Assembly (NCBI GenBank): GCA_020442165.1
Contig: JAGRKV010000051.1
Location: forward strand, 1 to 64,000
From: Hyphomicrobiaceae bacterium
Lineage (GTDB): Bacteria > Pseudomonadota > Alphaproteobacteria > Rhizobiales > Hyphomicrobiaceae
Reading direction: 5' to 3'
DNA length: 64,000 nt
The notes below the pieces were generated by a model, which saw only the letters and a list, made by a program, of their open reading frames with translations, was not told the origin of the DNA and ran no database searches. Positions within the stretch are counted from its first letter, which is position 1; each line of letters begins with the position of its first letter. Positions 8,433-17,872 of this stretch are shown here, piece after piece. The position numbers were made by a program, and so were the translations under genes.

Positions 8433-8547
8433 TGCTTAACAGTTATTTTACCCGCGACGTTGATTATGCGGGTGTGCGTCGGAACAGCATGAGGCTGTCG
8501 GATTCATGTCGGGATGTTGGTCCAATTTCGAGTTGTGGAGAAGAGCC

Positions 8548-9060
8548 ATGAGGGCATTTGTACGTCTGGTAATTGTTGCCTTTACCTACCTAGCGATTTC
8601 GCAGTCGGCGGCCTGGGCGCAGACGGCAACGCAGAACATTCAGTTGAACGCGACGGTTGCGGACTACTGCACCATCAATGGAACCGCGTCGGGTGCGCTG
8701 CAGACGCGCACCATCTCGGTGAACAGTGGCGTCGTCGATACAGCAGCGCTGACGCAGGTTAGCGTCGCCAACGTCGCCTGTAGCAAGATCTCAGACCTCA
8801 CTCTTACCACGTCCAACACCGGCCTCACCGGACCAGGCATCGTCAGTGGTTTCCAGAACGTGATCCACTATACCGCTGCCGCTTCCTTCGATGGCGCAAC
8901 CCCGTCGCTGAACACGAGCACTGGAACAACTGTAACGGCTCCGACAACTGGGGCTGCAACGGGCACACTTACCGTCGACATCACGCCGGTAGCCAACACA
9001 CTACCAATGGCGCCAGGCGGCTACAGCGATGTGCTGGTTGTGACGCTGACACCCCAATAA
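8548..9060 (+). CDS. spore coat U domain pilin (Csu-type chaperone-usher subunit)
   Basis: The product has 170 residues. ATG 8548 is preceded by GTGGAGAAG and starts a clear signal peptide (cleavage after A-W-A-Q, about 25). The mature part has paired cysteines (D-Y-C-T-I-N, V-A-C-S-K) and the repeated T-L-T-V-D-I-T-P end typical of SCPU-domain subunits of archaic chaperone-usher pili. In the Csu system such subunits polymerise by donor-strand exchange after delivery by the chaperone. The chaperone, usher and a second SCPU protein follow in the same direction, so this is likely the main shaft subunit. Confidence 0.85.
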   Translation: MRAFVRLVIVAFTYLAISQSAAWAQTATQNIQLNATVADYCTINGTASGALQTRTISVNSGVVDTAALTQVSVANVACSKISDLTLTTSNTGLTGPGIVSGFQNVIHYTAAASFDGATPSLNTSTGTTVTAPTTGAATGTLTVDITPVANTLPMAPGGYSDVLVVTLTPQ

Positions 9061-9157
9061 AGCAATACGAGAGCGCTGCTTATTTGCCGCTGTCGCGCGT
9101 CCAACTGGCTAATGAAATGCAGCCCTCTCGATCCACAGGGATACGAAAGGGCACGGA

Positions 9158-9907
9158 ATGAGACTGAACACGGTGGCGCGGGCCGGCATATTGGCCGTAG
9201 CATTTCTCCTGGCGTGGGCACCGCATCGGGCCCACGCCATGAGTGTTTCACCGACCCACATCGAACTGAAATCTGCAGGCGCGGAGTGCCACGCGCAGGT
9301 CGTCGTGCGCAATGACTCAAATGCACCGCTGCCCGTCGAGGCGACGCTCAAAAAGCTCGTAATTGATCGAGACGGCAAGTCGCAGGCAACACAAGATTCG
9401 AGCGACTTTCTCGTTTTTCCGCCGCAAACGCTGATTCCACCCGGCGGAACACAGGTATTCCGCGTGACCTGGGTCGGCGAGCCGCTGCTGGATGTCAGCC
9501 GCAGCTACCTTCTGACACTGTCGCAAATACCGGTGAAGCTCAAACAGGCGAACAACCGGGTGCAGGTCGTCATGGCCTTCGGCGTTGCCATCAATGTGGC
9601 ACCACCGCGTGGCGACGGCCGGCTCGATCTGGTTGAATCCGGGATTACACAGAACAGCAAAGGGCAACGCAATCCGGTCATAACCGTGCGCAACCCATCG
9701 CGCGTCCATGCACTGCTGCCCAAGGCCACCATCAAGCTTGCCGGTGACGGCTGGTCGAAGACGTTGAGCCCGGCGTTTCTCGATCAGAACGTCGGTATCG
9801 GCCTGGTGCAGCCGGGCAAGGAGCGCAGGTTCGTTCTTCCTGTCGTAGTTCCACCAAATGTCAGGCACATGCGCGCCTCGCTGGCCCTCGCACAGGGCAG
9901 GAACTGA
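9158..9907 (+). CDS. periplasmic pilus chaperone (CsuC-like)
   Basis: The product has 249 residues, with a signal peptide ending near A-H-A (about 27) and two immunoglobulin-like domains. The first has the family pattern S-P-T-H-I-E-L and the G1-like strand with basic residues N-R-V-Q-V-V-M-A-F-G-V-A-I. The linker region F-P-P-Q-T-L-I-P-P-G-G-T-Q-V-F-R-V matches pilus assembly chaperones. It holds subunits in the periplasm and hands them to the usher. It lies between pilin and usher genes, the usual order for archaic CU operons. Confidence 0.88.
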   Translation: MRLNTVARAGILAVAFLLAWAPHRAHAMSVSPTHIELKSAGAECHAQVVVRNDSNAPLPVEATLKKLVIDRDGKSQATQDSSDFLVFPPQTLIPPGGTQVFRVTWVGEPLLDVSRSYLLTLSQIPVKLKQANNRVQVVMAFGVAINVAPPRGDGRLDLVESGITQNSKGQRNPVITVRNPSRVHALLPKATIKLAGDGWSKTLSPAFLDQNVGIGLVQPGKERRFVLPVVVPPNVRHMRASLALAQGRN

Positions 9908-9975
9908 GCCACAACCTGCGATGCGATCCCTTCATGATGATGGGAGGGCTGTGGTGCTGGGGAATGGGACAGACG

Positions 9976-12807
9976 ATGGAGCAACGCCCTCGTCAGACCT
10001 TCGGGGGATGGGCGAGACCCGTCAGAACGGCCTTGCTGATAGCACTGCTTGCCGGAGCGCTGCCGCTTGCCTGCGCTACGGCATGGGCGGTTGAGACAGA
10101 GCAAGCGGATGAGAGCTTGGCCATGCGGCTCAATCCCACCGGGCGCGTCCTTATGATGCCCGTGCCTCTACTGGATGGTGAAAAAAGGCTTGGCGAACTG
10201 GTCGCTAAAATCAACGCAGACGACACGATTTGGGTGCGCAAGGAGGCTCTCATCCGGCTGCTCGGTGACAACGTCAAACCTGAGGTCATCTCGGCGATCA
10301 ATGTTTTGCCGGAAACCGGCGGTCAAATCGAGATCGACGCACTTGCCAGGAGTGGCGCCGAGCTTCGGTTCGACCGCTCCCAGGTCGCCTTGAGAATCGT
10401 ACCTAAGGCCGATCTCAGGACACCGCAGGCAATCAGCCTTGGCCTCATTAGGCCAAGCGTTGACAGTGCGCGTTCGGCAGTACCAGCAAATTTATCCGGG
10501 TATCTCAACGTGATCGGCGGTGTCGACCATATGTGGGAAACACAGGATGTCGACGCGCGCACGGGTTTACACTTCGATCTTCAGTCAGCCTTGCGCGCTG
10601 GCAATGTGGTGCTTGAAAACGATGCGGCCTACGACGGCGCGGTGGATGCCGAAACCTGTCCTCACGAGGCGTATTGCAATTACAACCACGAAAGCGGCTT
10701 CAAACGGCGCAATACGCGCGTGGTTTACGACAGACCCGAGGAGGCGCTTCGGTTCCAGGCGGGCGATACGACGACGTCACCAGCCGGATTTCAGCGCATT
10801 ACCGACATTCTCGGCGTTGCCATCGAGAGGGCACCCCGAACGCTGCAGCCAGATACGGTCAACCGTGCGACCATCAGCCATTCATTCATCGTCGATCATC
10901 CATCGGAGGCAGAAATCGCCGTAAATGGTTATGTCGTTCGCCGGCTGAGGCTGCAGCCGGGAAACTACGACCTGCGCGATTTGGCATTGGCAACCGGCAG
11001 CAACGACGTCGAGGTGACGCTGATCGATGATAGAGGCTCTCGGCGCACGCTTAGCCGTTCGATTTATTTCGACCGGCGGCTGCTGGCCGGTGGCGACAGT
11101 GACTGGTCGCTGGCGGGCGGCCTACCCTCGTATTTCAGGGATGGCGAGCGTCAATACGTCGAGGATTCCTACGCCCTCTCCGGCTACTATCGCCGCGGTC
11201 TCACCGACCGGTTGACCGGCGACGTCAACATGCAGGCCGACGGAAGTGTCCGTATGGCAGGCACAGGTTTGCTTTCGGGAACACCATGGGGTTTCGTAGC
11301 GACCCGTGCTGCCGTGAGCCAGTCAGATGCGGGCACTGGCGTGGCGGTCGGCTTCGATTGGGATCTCATCAACTTCGGCGATTTTACGGGTCTGGTTGCA
11401 GACGAGGTCGTGGCTCGCCAGTCACTGCGCTTGTCGATTGAATACCGCAGCAATGATTTCCGCGTACCCGGCGAGTTTCTCACGACGGCGAGCGGCCTCA
11501 TCTACCCGACGCAGGATTACTGGCTGCGGCTTCTGGCCTCGTACACAGTGCCCATCGGCTGGGGCGTTTCGGCAACCCTGGCCGGGCGCTATCAGTTCGC
11601 CAGAGATGAAGCGGCTGATCTGCCCTACACCGTGCGCGGCGATCGCTACGGTACCGACGTCACCTTCAGCGGGTCGATGACCGAAAGGATCAGCGGCAGT
11701 CTGGCACTGGGCTATTCGAACGAGAGCTACCTGCTGACCAATTCCGGCAGCGTCAGCGATCCCGCTCCGGAGTTCCGGGTTATGGCGCGGACTTTCGTCA
11801 GGTTCGACAATGACACCAACGTATCGGCGAGCCACGACAGCCTCAACAAGCAATCGGTTGTCACCGGCTATCACACCAGCGGACAGGGCATTGATCGGTG
11901 GGAGACTACGGTTGATGCCTACAGCGACCAAAGGCCAGACCAGGGCGCTCTAGGTGGCACGCTCGCCTACTACGGCAACCGCGGTGAAGTGCGCGTTGCC
12001 CACAATACCTCGCTGACCGACCTCACGTGGAGCGGACTGAGCGGCGATGTAGGGCAGCAGCGCACGTCTGTGCGAGTGGGGACGTCACTCGCATTTGCTG
12101 ACGGCAAGGTTGCAATCGGTGCACCTGTTCGGGGCGCCTTCGCAATCGTCTATCCTCACGAATCCCTTGCAGGCAAGGATGTCACTGTTGGCACCCGCGA
12201 TCAGGTTCTGGCCAGAGCGGATGACTGGGGCGCGGCGGTTGTGCCGAACCTACCGGCCTATTCTCAGACGACACTCCCGGTCGACGTCGCCGATCTGCCC
12301 GTTGGCTACAGTCTGGGTGCGGGGGCGTTCGACATCCGCGCACCCTACCGCGGCGGCTATTCACTAATGGTGGGTTCAGGCAGTTCTGTCTCGGCTTATG
12401 GCACACTCAGCAACGCGGACGGAAGCCCGCTGTCCCTCTTGTCCGGCATTGCCCATCCTCACGGTGACCGCACGCACGAAATCACCGTCATCACAAATGT
12501 GGCCGGACGGTTTGCAGCCGAAGGTTTGGCGCCGGGACAGTGGGTCATTGAAATGTCGGATGAGACGCGCACGCTCACCTATACTCTCACTGTTCCGGAA
12601 GGCACCGACGGCCTGTTGCGTGCCGGAACCCTGCATCCCGATGGCGTTTCTCAGGTGCATGCGGCGCAATCCGCACCTGCCGCAAATGAGCCCGACATGC
12701 AGCGGGCGGTGATGCAAGAGTCCATGATCCAGGAGCCCGCAGTCCAGGAGACTGCGCAAATGCCGCTGGTCGAAAGGTCGCTGCCAAGATTGAGAGGCTC
12801 GCTGTGA
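9976..12807 (+). CDS. outer-membrane usher (CsuD/FimD-like)
   Basis: The product has 943 residues from ATG 9976. ATG 9934 is possible, but GGGAC sits before 9976 and the signal peptide then starts properly (hydrophobic 18-37). It holds the N-terminal periplasmic domain, the long beta barrel (Y-D-R-P-E-E-A-L-R-F-Q-A-G-D, then R-L-R-L-Q-P-G-N-Y-D-L-R-D around the plug region), and C-terminal domains with G-V-V-P-N-L-P-A-Y type text. It forms the pore through which SCPU pilins are assembled. It is longer than most CsuD proteins, with a Q/E/M-rich tail of about 50 residues that I cannot assign. Its stop overlaps the next start (GTGA). Confidence 0.9.
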   Translation: MEQRPRQTFGGWARPVRTALLIALLAGALPLACATAWAVETEQADESLAMRLNPTGRVLMMPVPLLDGEKRLGELVAKINADDTIWVRKEALIRLLGDNVKPEVISAINVLPETGGQIEIDALARSGAELRFDRSQVALRIVPKADLRTPQAISLGLIRPSVDSARSAVPANLSGYLNVIGGVDHMWETQDVDARTGLHFDLQSALRAGNVVLENDAAYDGAVDAETCPHEAYCNYNHESGFKRRNTRVVYDRPEEALRFQAGDTTTSPAGFQRITDILGVAIERAPRTLQPDTVNRATISHSFIVDHPSEAEIAVNGYVVRRLRLQPGNYDLRDLALATGSNDVEVTLIDDRGSRRTLSRSIYFDRRLLAGGDSDWSLAGGLPSYFRDGERQYVEDSYALSGYYRRGLTDRLTGDVNMQADGSVRMAGTGLLSGTPWGFVATRAAVSQSDAGTGVAVGFDWDLINFGDFTGLVADEVVARQSLRLSIEYRSNDFRVPGEFLTTASGLIYPTQDYWLRLLASYTVPIGWGVSATLAGRYQFARDEAADLPYTVRGDRYGTDVTFSGSMTERISGSLALGYSNESYLLTNSGSVSDPAPEFRVMARTFVRFDNDTNVSASHDSLNKQSVVTGYHTSGQGIDRWETTVDAYSDQRPDQGALGGTLAYYGNRGEVRVAHNTSLTDLTWSGLSGDVGQQRTSVRVGTSLAFADGKVAIGAPVRGAFAIVYPHESLAGKDVTVGTRDQVLARADDWGAAVVPNLPAYSQTTLPVDVADLPVGYSLGAGAFDIRAPYRGGYSLMVGSGSSVSAYGTLSNADGSPLSLLSGIAHPHGDRTHEITVITNVAGRFAAEGLAPGQWVIEMSDETRTLTYTLTVPEGTDGLLRAGTLHPDGVSQVHAAQSAPAANEPDMQRAVMQESMIQEPAVQETAQMPLVERSLPRLRGSL

Positions 12808-13763
12808 TAGAGACGATGAGACGCGCCGTCACCACCGTTTGCACACTTCTCGTGTGGCTTGGTTTCTACGTGGCAACCGCTTCAGCGCAAACGAACTGCA
12901 ATAATATCAACAATGCGACTCTCGCCAGTTCAACATCGATAACCGCGACACCGGCCTATCAGCCATTCAGCGGGTCGCAGCTCACCCACAGCTTCAACCT
13001 TACGGTTCAAAACAGCAACTCGTCGGCCTGCAGCATCGCCATCATTCTGGTAAGGTCGACGTCGCCCGTCGTGATGTCCAATGGATCATTCTCGCTCGGC
13101 TACAACATAGATTTCAATGGTACGCCGGTGGTCAACATCGGTACGCCGTCGACAGGATTTTATGCAACGGCACCTGGCAATGGCACCGCAACCTTCAGCT
13201 CGTATAATCTGACGATCGCGGCGAACCAGACTTCGGCTGCCGCAGGTGCATACACCGACACCCAGGTCGCGGTATATCTTTATGCCTTCCGGAGCAACAG
13301 ATGGAATCTGGTGCGCACCTATGCGATGAACTTCTCTGCCTTCATCAACAAGACATGTGTCATGTCGGCGCCAAGCCCTTCGACGCTCAACTTCACGTCG
13401 GCGATTTCTCTCGGCATCCCCAATCCCGCAGTGGGGCTTTCATCGACGTTGCCGGGGGTCCACTGCACCTCGCCTTCCAAGATTACCTTGACCGGCAATG
13501 CAATGCAGCACGTTCCAGCGGTGGGGACCGTTTCCGGTTTCGATAGCCTCATCAATTGGCAGGCGACGGCGACGCTCGGCAGCGCGACGGCAATGTTATC
13601 GACAAACACCGCATCCACAGTTACGTCAGCAGGATACAACGTACCCAGTGGCACAACCGTTGGCGGTTCAGTCGGTGTCAATGTAAATCTTATAGCAGGG
13701 CAGCGCCTGCGATCGGGCAACTATACGGGCGTTCTGACCGTGACGCTCGATCCGACATTATGA
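12804..13763 (+). CDS. SCPU-domain protein, probable tip adhesin (CsuE-like)
   Basis: The product has 319 residues from GTG 12804, which overlaps the usher stop; ATG 12816 is an alternative. A signal peptide ends at A-S-A-Q. Two spore-coat-U type halves are visible: an N-terminal one (T-N-C-N-N-I-N, later S-A-C-S-I) and a C-terminal one with K-T-C-V-M, V-H-C-T-S and G-N-Y-T-G-V-L-T-V-T-L. The two-domain architecture and last position match CsuE, the tip subunit of archaic pili, in which the first domain binds hydrophobic surfaces. The low-complexity S/T/N-rich composition suits a surface protein. Confidence 0.8.
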   Translation: MIETMRRAVTTVCTLLVWLGFYVATASAQTNCNNINNATLASSTSITATPAYQPFSGSQLTHSFNLTVQNSNSSACSIAIILVRSTSPVVMSNGSFSLGYNIDFNGTPVVNIGTPSTGFYATAPGNGTATFSSYNLTIAANQTSAAAGAYTDTQVAVYLYAFRSNRWNLVRTYAMNFSAFINKTCVMSAPSPSTLNFTSAISLGIPNPAVGLSSTLPGVHCTSPSKITLTGNAMQHVPAVGTVSGFDSLINWQATATLGSATAMLSTNTASTVTSAGYNVPSGTTVGGSVGVNVNLIAGQRLRSGNYTGVLTVTLDPTL

Positions 13764-13887
13764 GTGATCCGAACTTCGACCTAGTGTCCAGCCACAAAGA
13801 CTGGGTCATGGGTTTGCGGATTTCGCAAGATGGCAGCAACAGGCCATGCTGCGGTAACGGGCCGGTCATGATGCTCAGAGACAGATC

Positions 13888-13964
13888 TGGCGATCCCGGC
13901 AGGATTCGAACCTGCGACCCTCTGCTTAGAAGGCAGATGCTCTATCCGACTGAGCTACGGGACC
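13888..13964 (-). tRNA. tRNA-Arg (anticodon TCT)
   Basis: The minus-strand cloverleaf has acceptor GGTCCCG pairing with CGGGATC (one G-U), discriminator G, an encoded CCA (13890-13888), anticodon stem TCTGC/GCAGA with loop CTTCTAA giving TCT, and T-loop GGTTCGAATCC. It reads AGA codons. Confidence 0.95.
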
Positions 13965-14282
13965 ATTCCTGAGCGGCGCCCACCGGGGCAGGGTTTTGGC
14001 ACCGATGGCACTCGATACGGCAACATGGCCACGATAGCAAGAAAGCCTGCCTGGGGCAGTGGAACGTCCGTGCCAAACGAATGTTCGGCCCTGGCCGATA
14101 CCGGCCTCACAGCCTGTATGCGCATTTCCAGCCGAATTTAGCCTCAGGCAGGCTTGCTGTGGTCTTCTTGGCTCGGGTTGCCTGCCCAGCCCGCAAGAGC
14201 CCGGCATTTCCTTGTGGGCCAGGCCTTGATCGCTGTTGGGTCTCGGGCTACAAGCCTGCCTTCCTCAGCACGATGGCCTTAT
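13965..14282. other. gene-free spacer between two tRNA genes
   Basis: The 318 bases separate the oppositely transcribed tRNA-Arg and tRNA-Ser genes. It must hold both promoters. No protein gene, integrase or attachment-site duplication is visible. Confidence 0.5.
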
Positions 14283-14372
14283 GGAGAGGTGGCTGAGTGG
14301 TTGAAAGCACCGCACTCGAAATGCGGCATACTCGCAAGGGTATCGAGGGTTCGAATCCCTCCCTCTCCGCCA
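14283..14372 (+). tRNA. tRNA-Ser (anticodon CGA)
   Basis: The 90-base type II tRNA has acceptor GGAGAGG/CCTCTCC, discriminator G and encoded CCA at 14370-14372. The anticodon stem CCGCA/TGCGG has loop CTCGAAA, giving CGA. A long variable arm (catactcgcaagggtatcg) and T-loop GGTTCGAATCC are present. It reads TCG codons. Confidence 0.95.
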
Positions 14373-14668
14373 AATTCCTTTCAGGATACGGCAGCAAAGA
14401 CAATGCGTTATGCCCTCTGCTTTCAGGCGGGTGGCCAGAATGCGCGTGAAATGTTGGCACTTGTGTTGAAGCGGAACGTCCGTCGCCATCGGATGGTTGG
14501 TGCGGTTCCGTAGCTCGAACGATCCTCTCGATCGAAAGCATCTTGAGAACTTCAGGTCCTACCCGGCCTTGGAGTTCGGCGTCCTCCTGGCCGAGATCGC
14601 TTCGGCTGGTGACGCGACGACTGAACTGGGCGGTGTCACTTCTCTTGAAGCCTTGAATTCGAAAGTTG

Positions 14669-17600
14669 TCAGGTGGCGCCGGGCTGCGTGTCAGATGCTG
14701 GGGCCGCGAGGTCCGCTTGCGTTTGGTGCCGGTGCGAAGATCCCGACAGCCAGCGGCTGACGACATAGAAGGCCGGCGTGAAGATGAGACCGAAGATCGT
14801 CACGCCGATCATGCCAGAGAATACGGTTGTTCCGAGCACCTGACGAAGCTCGGCGCCAGCGCCCGTCGCCCAGACCAGCGGCACGACACCGAGGATGAAG
14901 GCCAGTGACGTCATCAGGATCGGCCTCAGCCGCAGCCGCGCTGCTTCGACGGCAGCGGCGATACGGTCGCGGCCCTCTTCTTCCAGCTGGCTGGCAAACT
15001 CGACGATGAGAATGGCGTTCTTTGCCGCTAGTCCGATTAGAACGATGAAGCCAACCTGGGTGAGGATGTTATTGTCCTGGCCACGCAGAATGACGCCGAC
15101 AATCGCCGCTATGAGGCACATGGGAACGATCATGATGACCGCGAGCGGTAGCGTCAGGCTTTCATATTGCGCGGCGAGAACGAGAAACACGAACACCACC
15201 GCGAGGCTAAAAACGTAGACCGCAGTGTTTCCGGCCCGGATCTGCTGGAAGGCGAGGGTGGTCCATTCGAACGACATGCCCGGCGGCAAGGTCGCTGCTG
15301 CAAGCTTTTCCATTGCTGCGATTGCTTCGCCCTGAGACACACCGGGGGCAGGTGCGCCATCAAGTTCGGCGGCAGGATATAGATTGTAGCGGGGCACGCG
15401 GTAGGGACCGGAGACGTTGCTTATGGTGGTGAAGCTGCCGAGCGGTACGGTGTCGCCATTGGCGTTGCGCACGCGGATTTTCAGCGCGTCCTCCGGCTGC
15501 ATGCGGAAACGGGCGTCGGCCTGTGCGGTGACGCGGAAGGTCCGGCCGAGCAGGTTGAAGTCGTTCACGTAGGTCGAGCCGAGATAGGTCTGCAGCGCGC
15601 TGAAAACATCTGGTATGCGCACGCCCAGCAATTGCGCCTTGGTGCGATCGATGTCGAGATAGATCTGCGGCGTCGAGGTCTCGAAGAGCGAGAAGACGCG
15701 CTGCACGTCCTTGTTTTGTGCGGCCGCTCCCATCATGGCGCCCACCGCTTGCTGCAATTCGACGGAGCCCAGGCCGCTGCGGTCTTCAACCATCATGCGG
15801 AAGCCGCCCGCGGTGCCGATGCCGCGTACTGAAGGCGGGCGAACGACGACGACGAGACCTTCGTCGATGACGCCCGTGCGCTTCTGCAACTCGTTCTGGA
15901 TTGCCTCGGCTGACAGCGATGGGTTGCCGGCACGTTCGTCGAAGGAATCCAGCACGACGAAAATGGCACCCGAGTTGGGAGCGCTGGTGAATGTCGCTCC
16001 GGAGAATCCGACGATATTGACGGCATGAGCGACGCCTGGAACGGACATCGCAATATCGGCGATCCGCCGGTTCACCTCGTCGGTGCGCGACAAGGCGGCG
16101 CCGCCGGGCAATTGCGTGGCGATAATGAGATAGCCGGCGTCGAGCTGTGGGATAAAGCCCAGCGGGGTCTTGCGGAACTCGTTCAAGCCAAAAGCAATGA
16201 TGGCCGCATAGACAACCAGCATAAGAGCTGCAATGCGAGCAAGCCGTCCCGTAAGCCAGCCATAGCCTTCAGAGAGCTTGTCGAAACTCCAATTGAATGC
16301 GTTGAAGAAGCCCTTGATCGGGTGCTGCCACCAGCGCGTCGTGCCTTCGCCGTTCGTGTGTGGTTTCAGCAGCAGCGCGCACATCGCCGGAGACAGCGTC
16401 AGCGATACGATGAGGGAGATCACAGTGGCACCAGCGATGGTGAGGGCGAACTGACGATAGAACTGACCGGAGATGCCTGAGATGAATGCGGTTGGCACAA
16501 AGACCGCGCACAAGACCAGCGAGATTGCGATCAAGGCGGAGCCTACCTCGTCCATGGTGCGCCGGGCGGCATCACGCGGTGATAGACCCTTGGTGATGTT
16601 GCGCTCGACGTTTTCGACAACGACGATCGCATCATCGACGACGATGCCGATCGCCAGGACGAGACCGAAGAGCGAAAGGTTGTTCAGGGAAAAGCCGAAA
16701 AGGCCCATGAAGAAGAATGTGCCGATCAGCGAGATCGGTATTGCGAGAATGGGGATAATCGCGGCACGCCAGGTTTGCAGAAATAGAATGACAACGAGGA
16801 CGACGAGTATGACGGCCTCGCCGATCGTCTCGATCACGGCATTAACCGACTGGCGTATGAAATTGGTCGGATTGTAGATGATCGTGTATTTCAGGCCCTC
16901 GGGAAAATCCCTGGCGAGATTGTCCATGGCGGCCTTGATAGCGTCTGCGGTGGCAAGCGCGTTCGATCCGGGGCGCTGGAAGATGCCGAGGCCGATGGCT
17001 GGGTCCTTGTCGAGATAGGAGTTGCGGCCGTAGTCCTGTGCTGCAAGCTCCACGCGCGCGACATCTGCGAGGCGCACCACGCCGGCGCCGGACTGCTTGA
17101 CGATGATGTTGCTGAATTCGTCTGGCGTCTTCAATCGCCCGAGCGTTCGTATGGAGAGCTGGAAGGCGCCTGGATCAGGCACTGGCGGCTGGTTGAGGAC
17201 GCCAGAGGCGACCTGGACGTTTTGTCCCTGCAACGCCGTTACGACGTCGCTTGCTGTCAGATCGAGCGATTGTAAGCGTTCCGGGTCGAGCCAAACGCGC
17301 ATCGCATAATCGCGGCTTCCGAAGACGATGATCGAGCCGACGCCATCGATCCGGCTCAGAACGTCTGTGACCTGGATGTTGGCGTAGTTGGAAATGAACA
17401 GGGTGTTGCGTGACTGGTCGGGCGAGTAGAGGTGCACGACCATCATCAGATCGGGCGACGCCTTGGACACCGTGACGCCGATATTGCGGACGTCGCTGGG
17501 CAGTCTCGGCAAGGCTGTCGAGACACGATTCTGCACCTGGACCTGTGCCACATCGAGATCGGTGCCGAGTTCGAACGTCACGGCGATCGAGAAACTGCCG

Positions 17601-17860
17601 TCGCCGGTCGAGTTCGACGTGACGTAGATCATGTTCTCTACGCCGTTGATCTGCTGTTCGAGGGGAGCGACGACCGTCGCAGCAATGACGTCCGCACTGG
17701 CGCCGGGGTATTGGCCGGCGACGTTGATCGTCGGTGGTGCGATTTCAGGGTATTGGGCAACCGGCAGCCGCAAGTAGGCGACGGCCCCTAAGATCACGAA
17801 TACGACGGAGACGACCGAAGCAAAGATTGGGCGGTCGATGAAGAAGTGTGAGATTCGCAC
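14669..17860 (-). CDS. RND multidrug efflux permease (HAE1/AcrB family)
   Basis: The 1063-residue inner-membrane proton/drug antiporter has twelve predicted helices and two large periplasmic loops. It begins I-S-H-F-F-I-D-R-P-I-F-A, the family signature. The proton-relay aspartates lie in TM4, G-I-V-V-D-D-A-I-V-V-V-E-N (about 405-417). The end of repeat two carries A-A-K-N-A-I-L-I-V-E-F-A. It pairs with the adaptor gene 12 bases upstream to build a tripartite pump; no outer-membrane channel gene lies in the window, so a shared TolC is likely. Sequence alone does not give its substrates. The TetR gene divergent from the adaptor is the probable repressor. Confidence 0.93.
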   Translation of the reverse strand: MRISHFFIDRPIFASVVSVVFVILGAVAYLRLPVAQYPEIAPPTINVAGQYPGASADVIAATVVAPLEQQINGVENMIYVTSNSTGDGSFSIAVTFELGTDLDVAQVQVQNRVSTALPRLPSDVRNIGVTVSKASPDLMMVVHLYSPDQSRNTLFISNYANIQVTDVLSRIDGVGSIIVFGSRDYAMRVWLDPERLQSLDLTASDVVTALQGQNVQVASGVLNQPPVPDPGAFQLSIRTLGRLKTPDEFSNIIVKQSGAGVVRLADVARVELAAQDYGRNSYLDKDPAIGLGIFQRPGSNALATADAIKAAMDNLARDFPEGLKYTIIYNPTNFIRQSVNAVIETIGEAVILVVLVVILFLQTWRAAIIPILAIPISLIGTFFFMGLFGFSLNNLSLFGLVLAIGIVVDDAIVVVENVERNITKGLSPRDAARRTMDEVGSALIAISLVLCAVFVPTAFISGISGQFYRQFALTIAGATVISLIVSLTLSPAMCALLLKPHTNGEGTTRWWQHPIKGFFNAFNWSFDKLSEGYGWLTGRLARIAALMLVVYAAIIAFGLNEFRKTPLGFIPQLDAGYLIIATQLPGGAALSRTDEVNRRIADIAMSVPGVAHAVNIVGFSGATFTSAPNSGAIFVVLDSFDERAGNPSLSAEAIQNELQKRTGVIDEGLVVVVRPPSVRGIGTAGGFRMMVEDRSGLGSVELQQAVGAMMGAAAQNKDVQRVFSLFETSTPQIYLDIDRTKAQLLGVRIPDVFSALQTYLGSTYVNDFNLLGRTFRVTAQADARFRMQPEDALKIRVRNANGDTVPLGSFTTISNVSGPYRVPRYNLYPAAELDGAPAPGVSQGEAIAAMEKLAAATLPPGMSFEWTTLAFQQIRAGNTAVYVFSLAVVFVFLVLAAQYESLTLPLAVIMIVPMCLIAAIVGVILRGQDNNILTQVGFIVLIGLAAKNAILIVEFASQLEEEGRDRIAAAVEAARLRLRPILMTSLAFILGVVPLVWATGAGAELRQVLGTTVFSGMIGVTIFGLIFTPAFYVVSRWLSGSSHRHQTQADLAAPASDTQPGAT

Positions 17861-17872
17861 GCTCTTTCTCCG

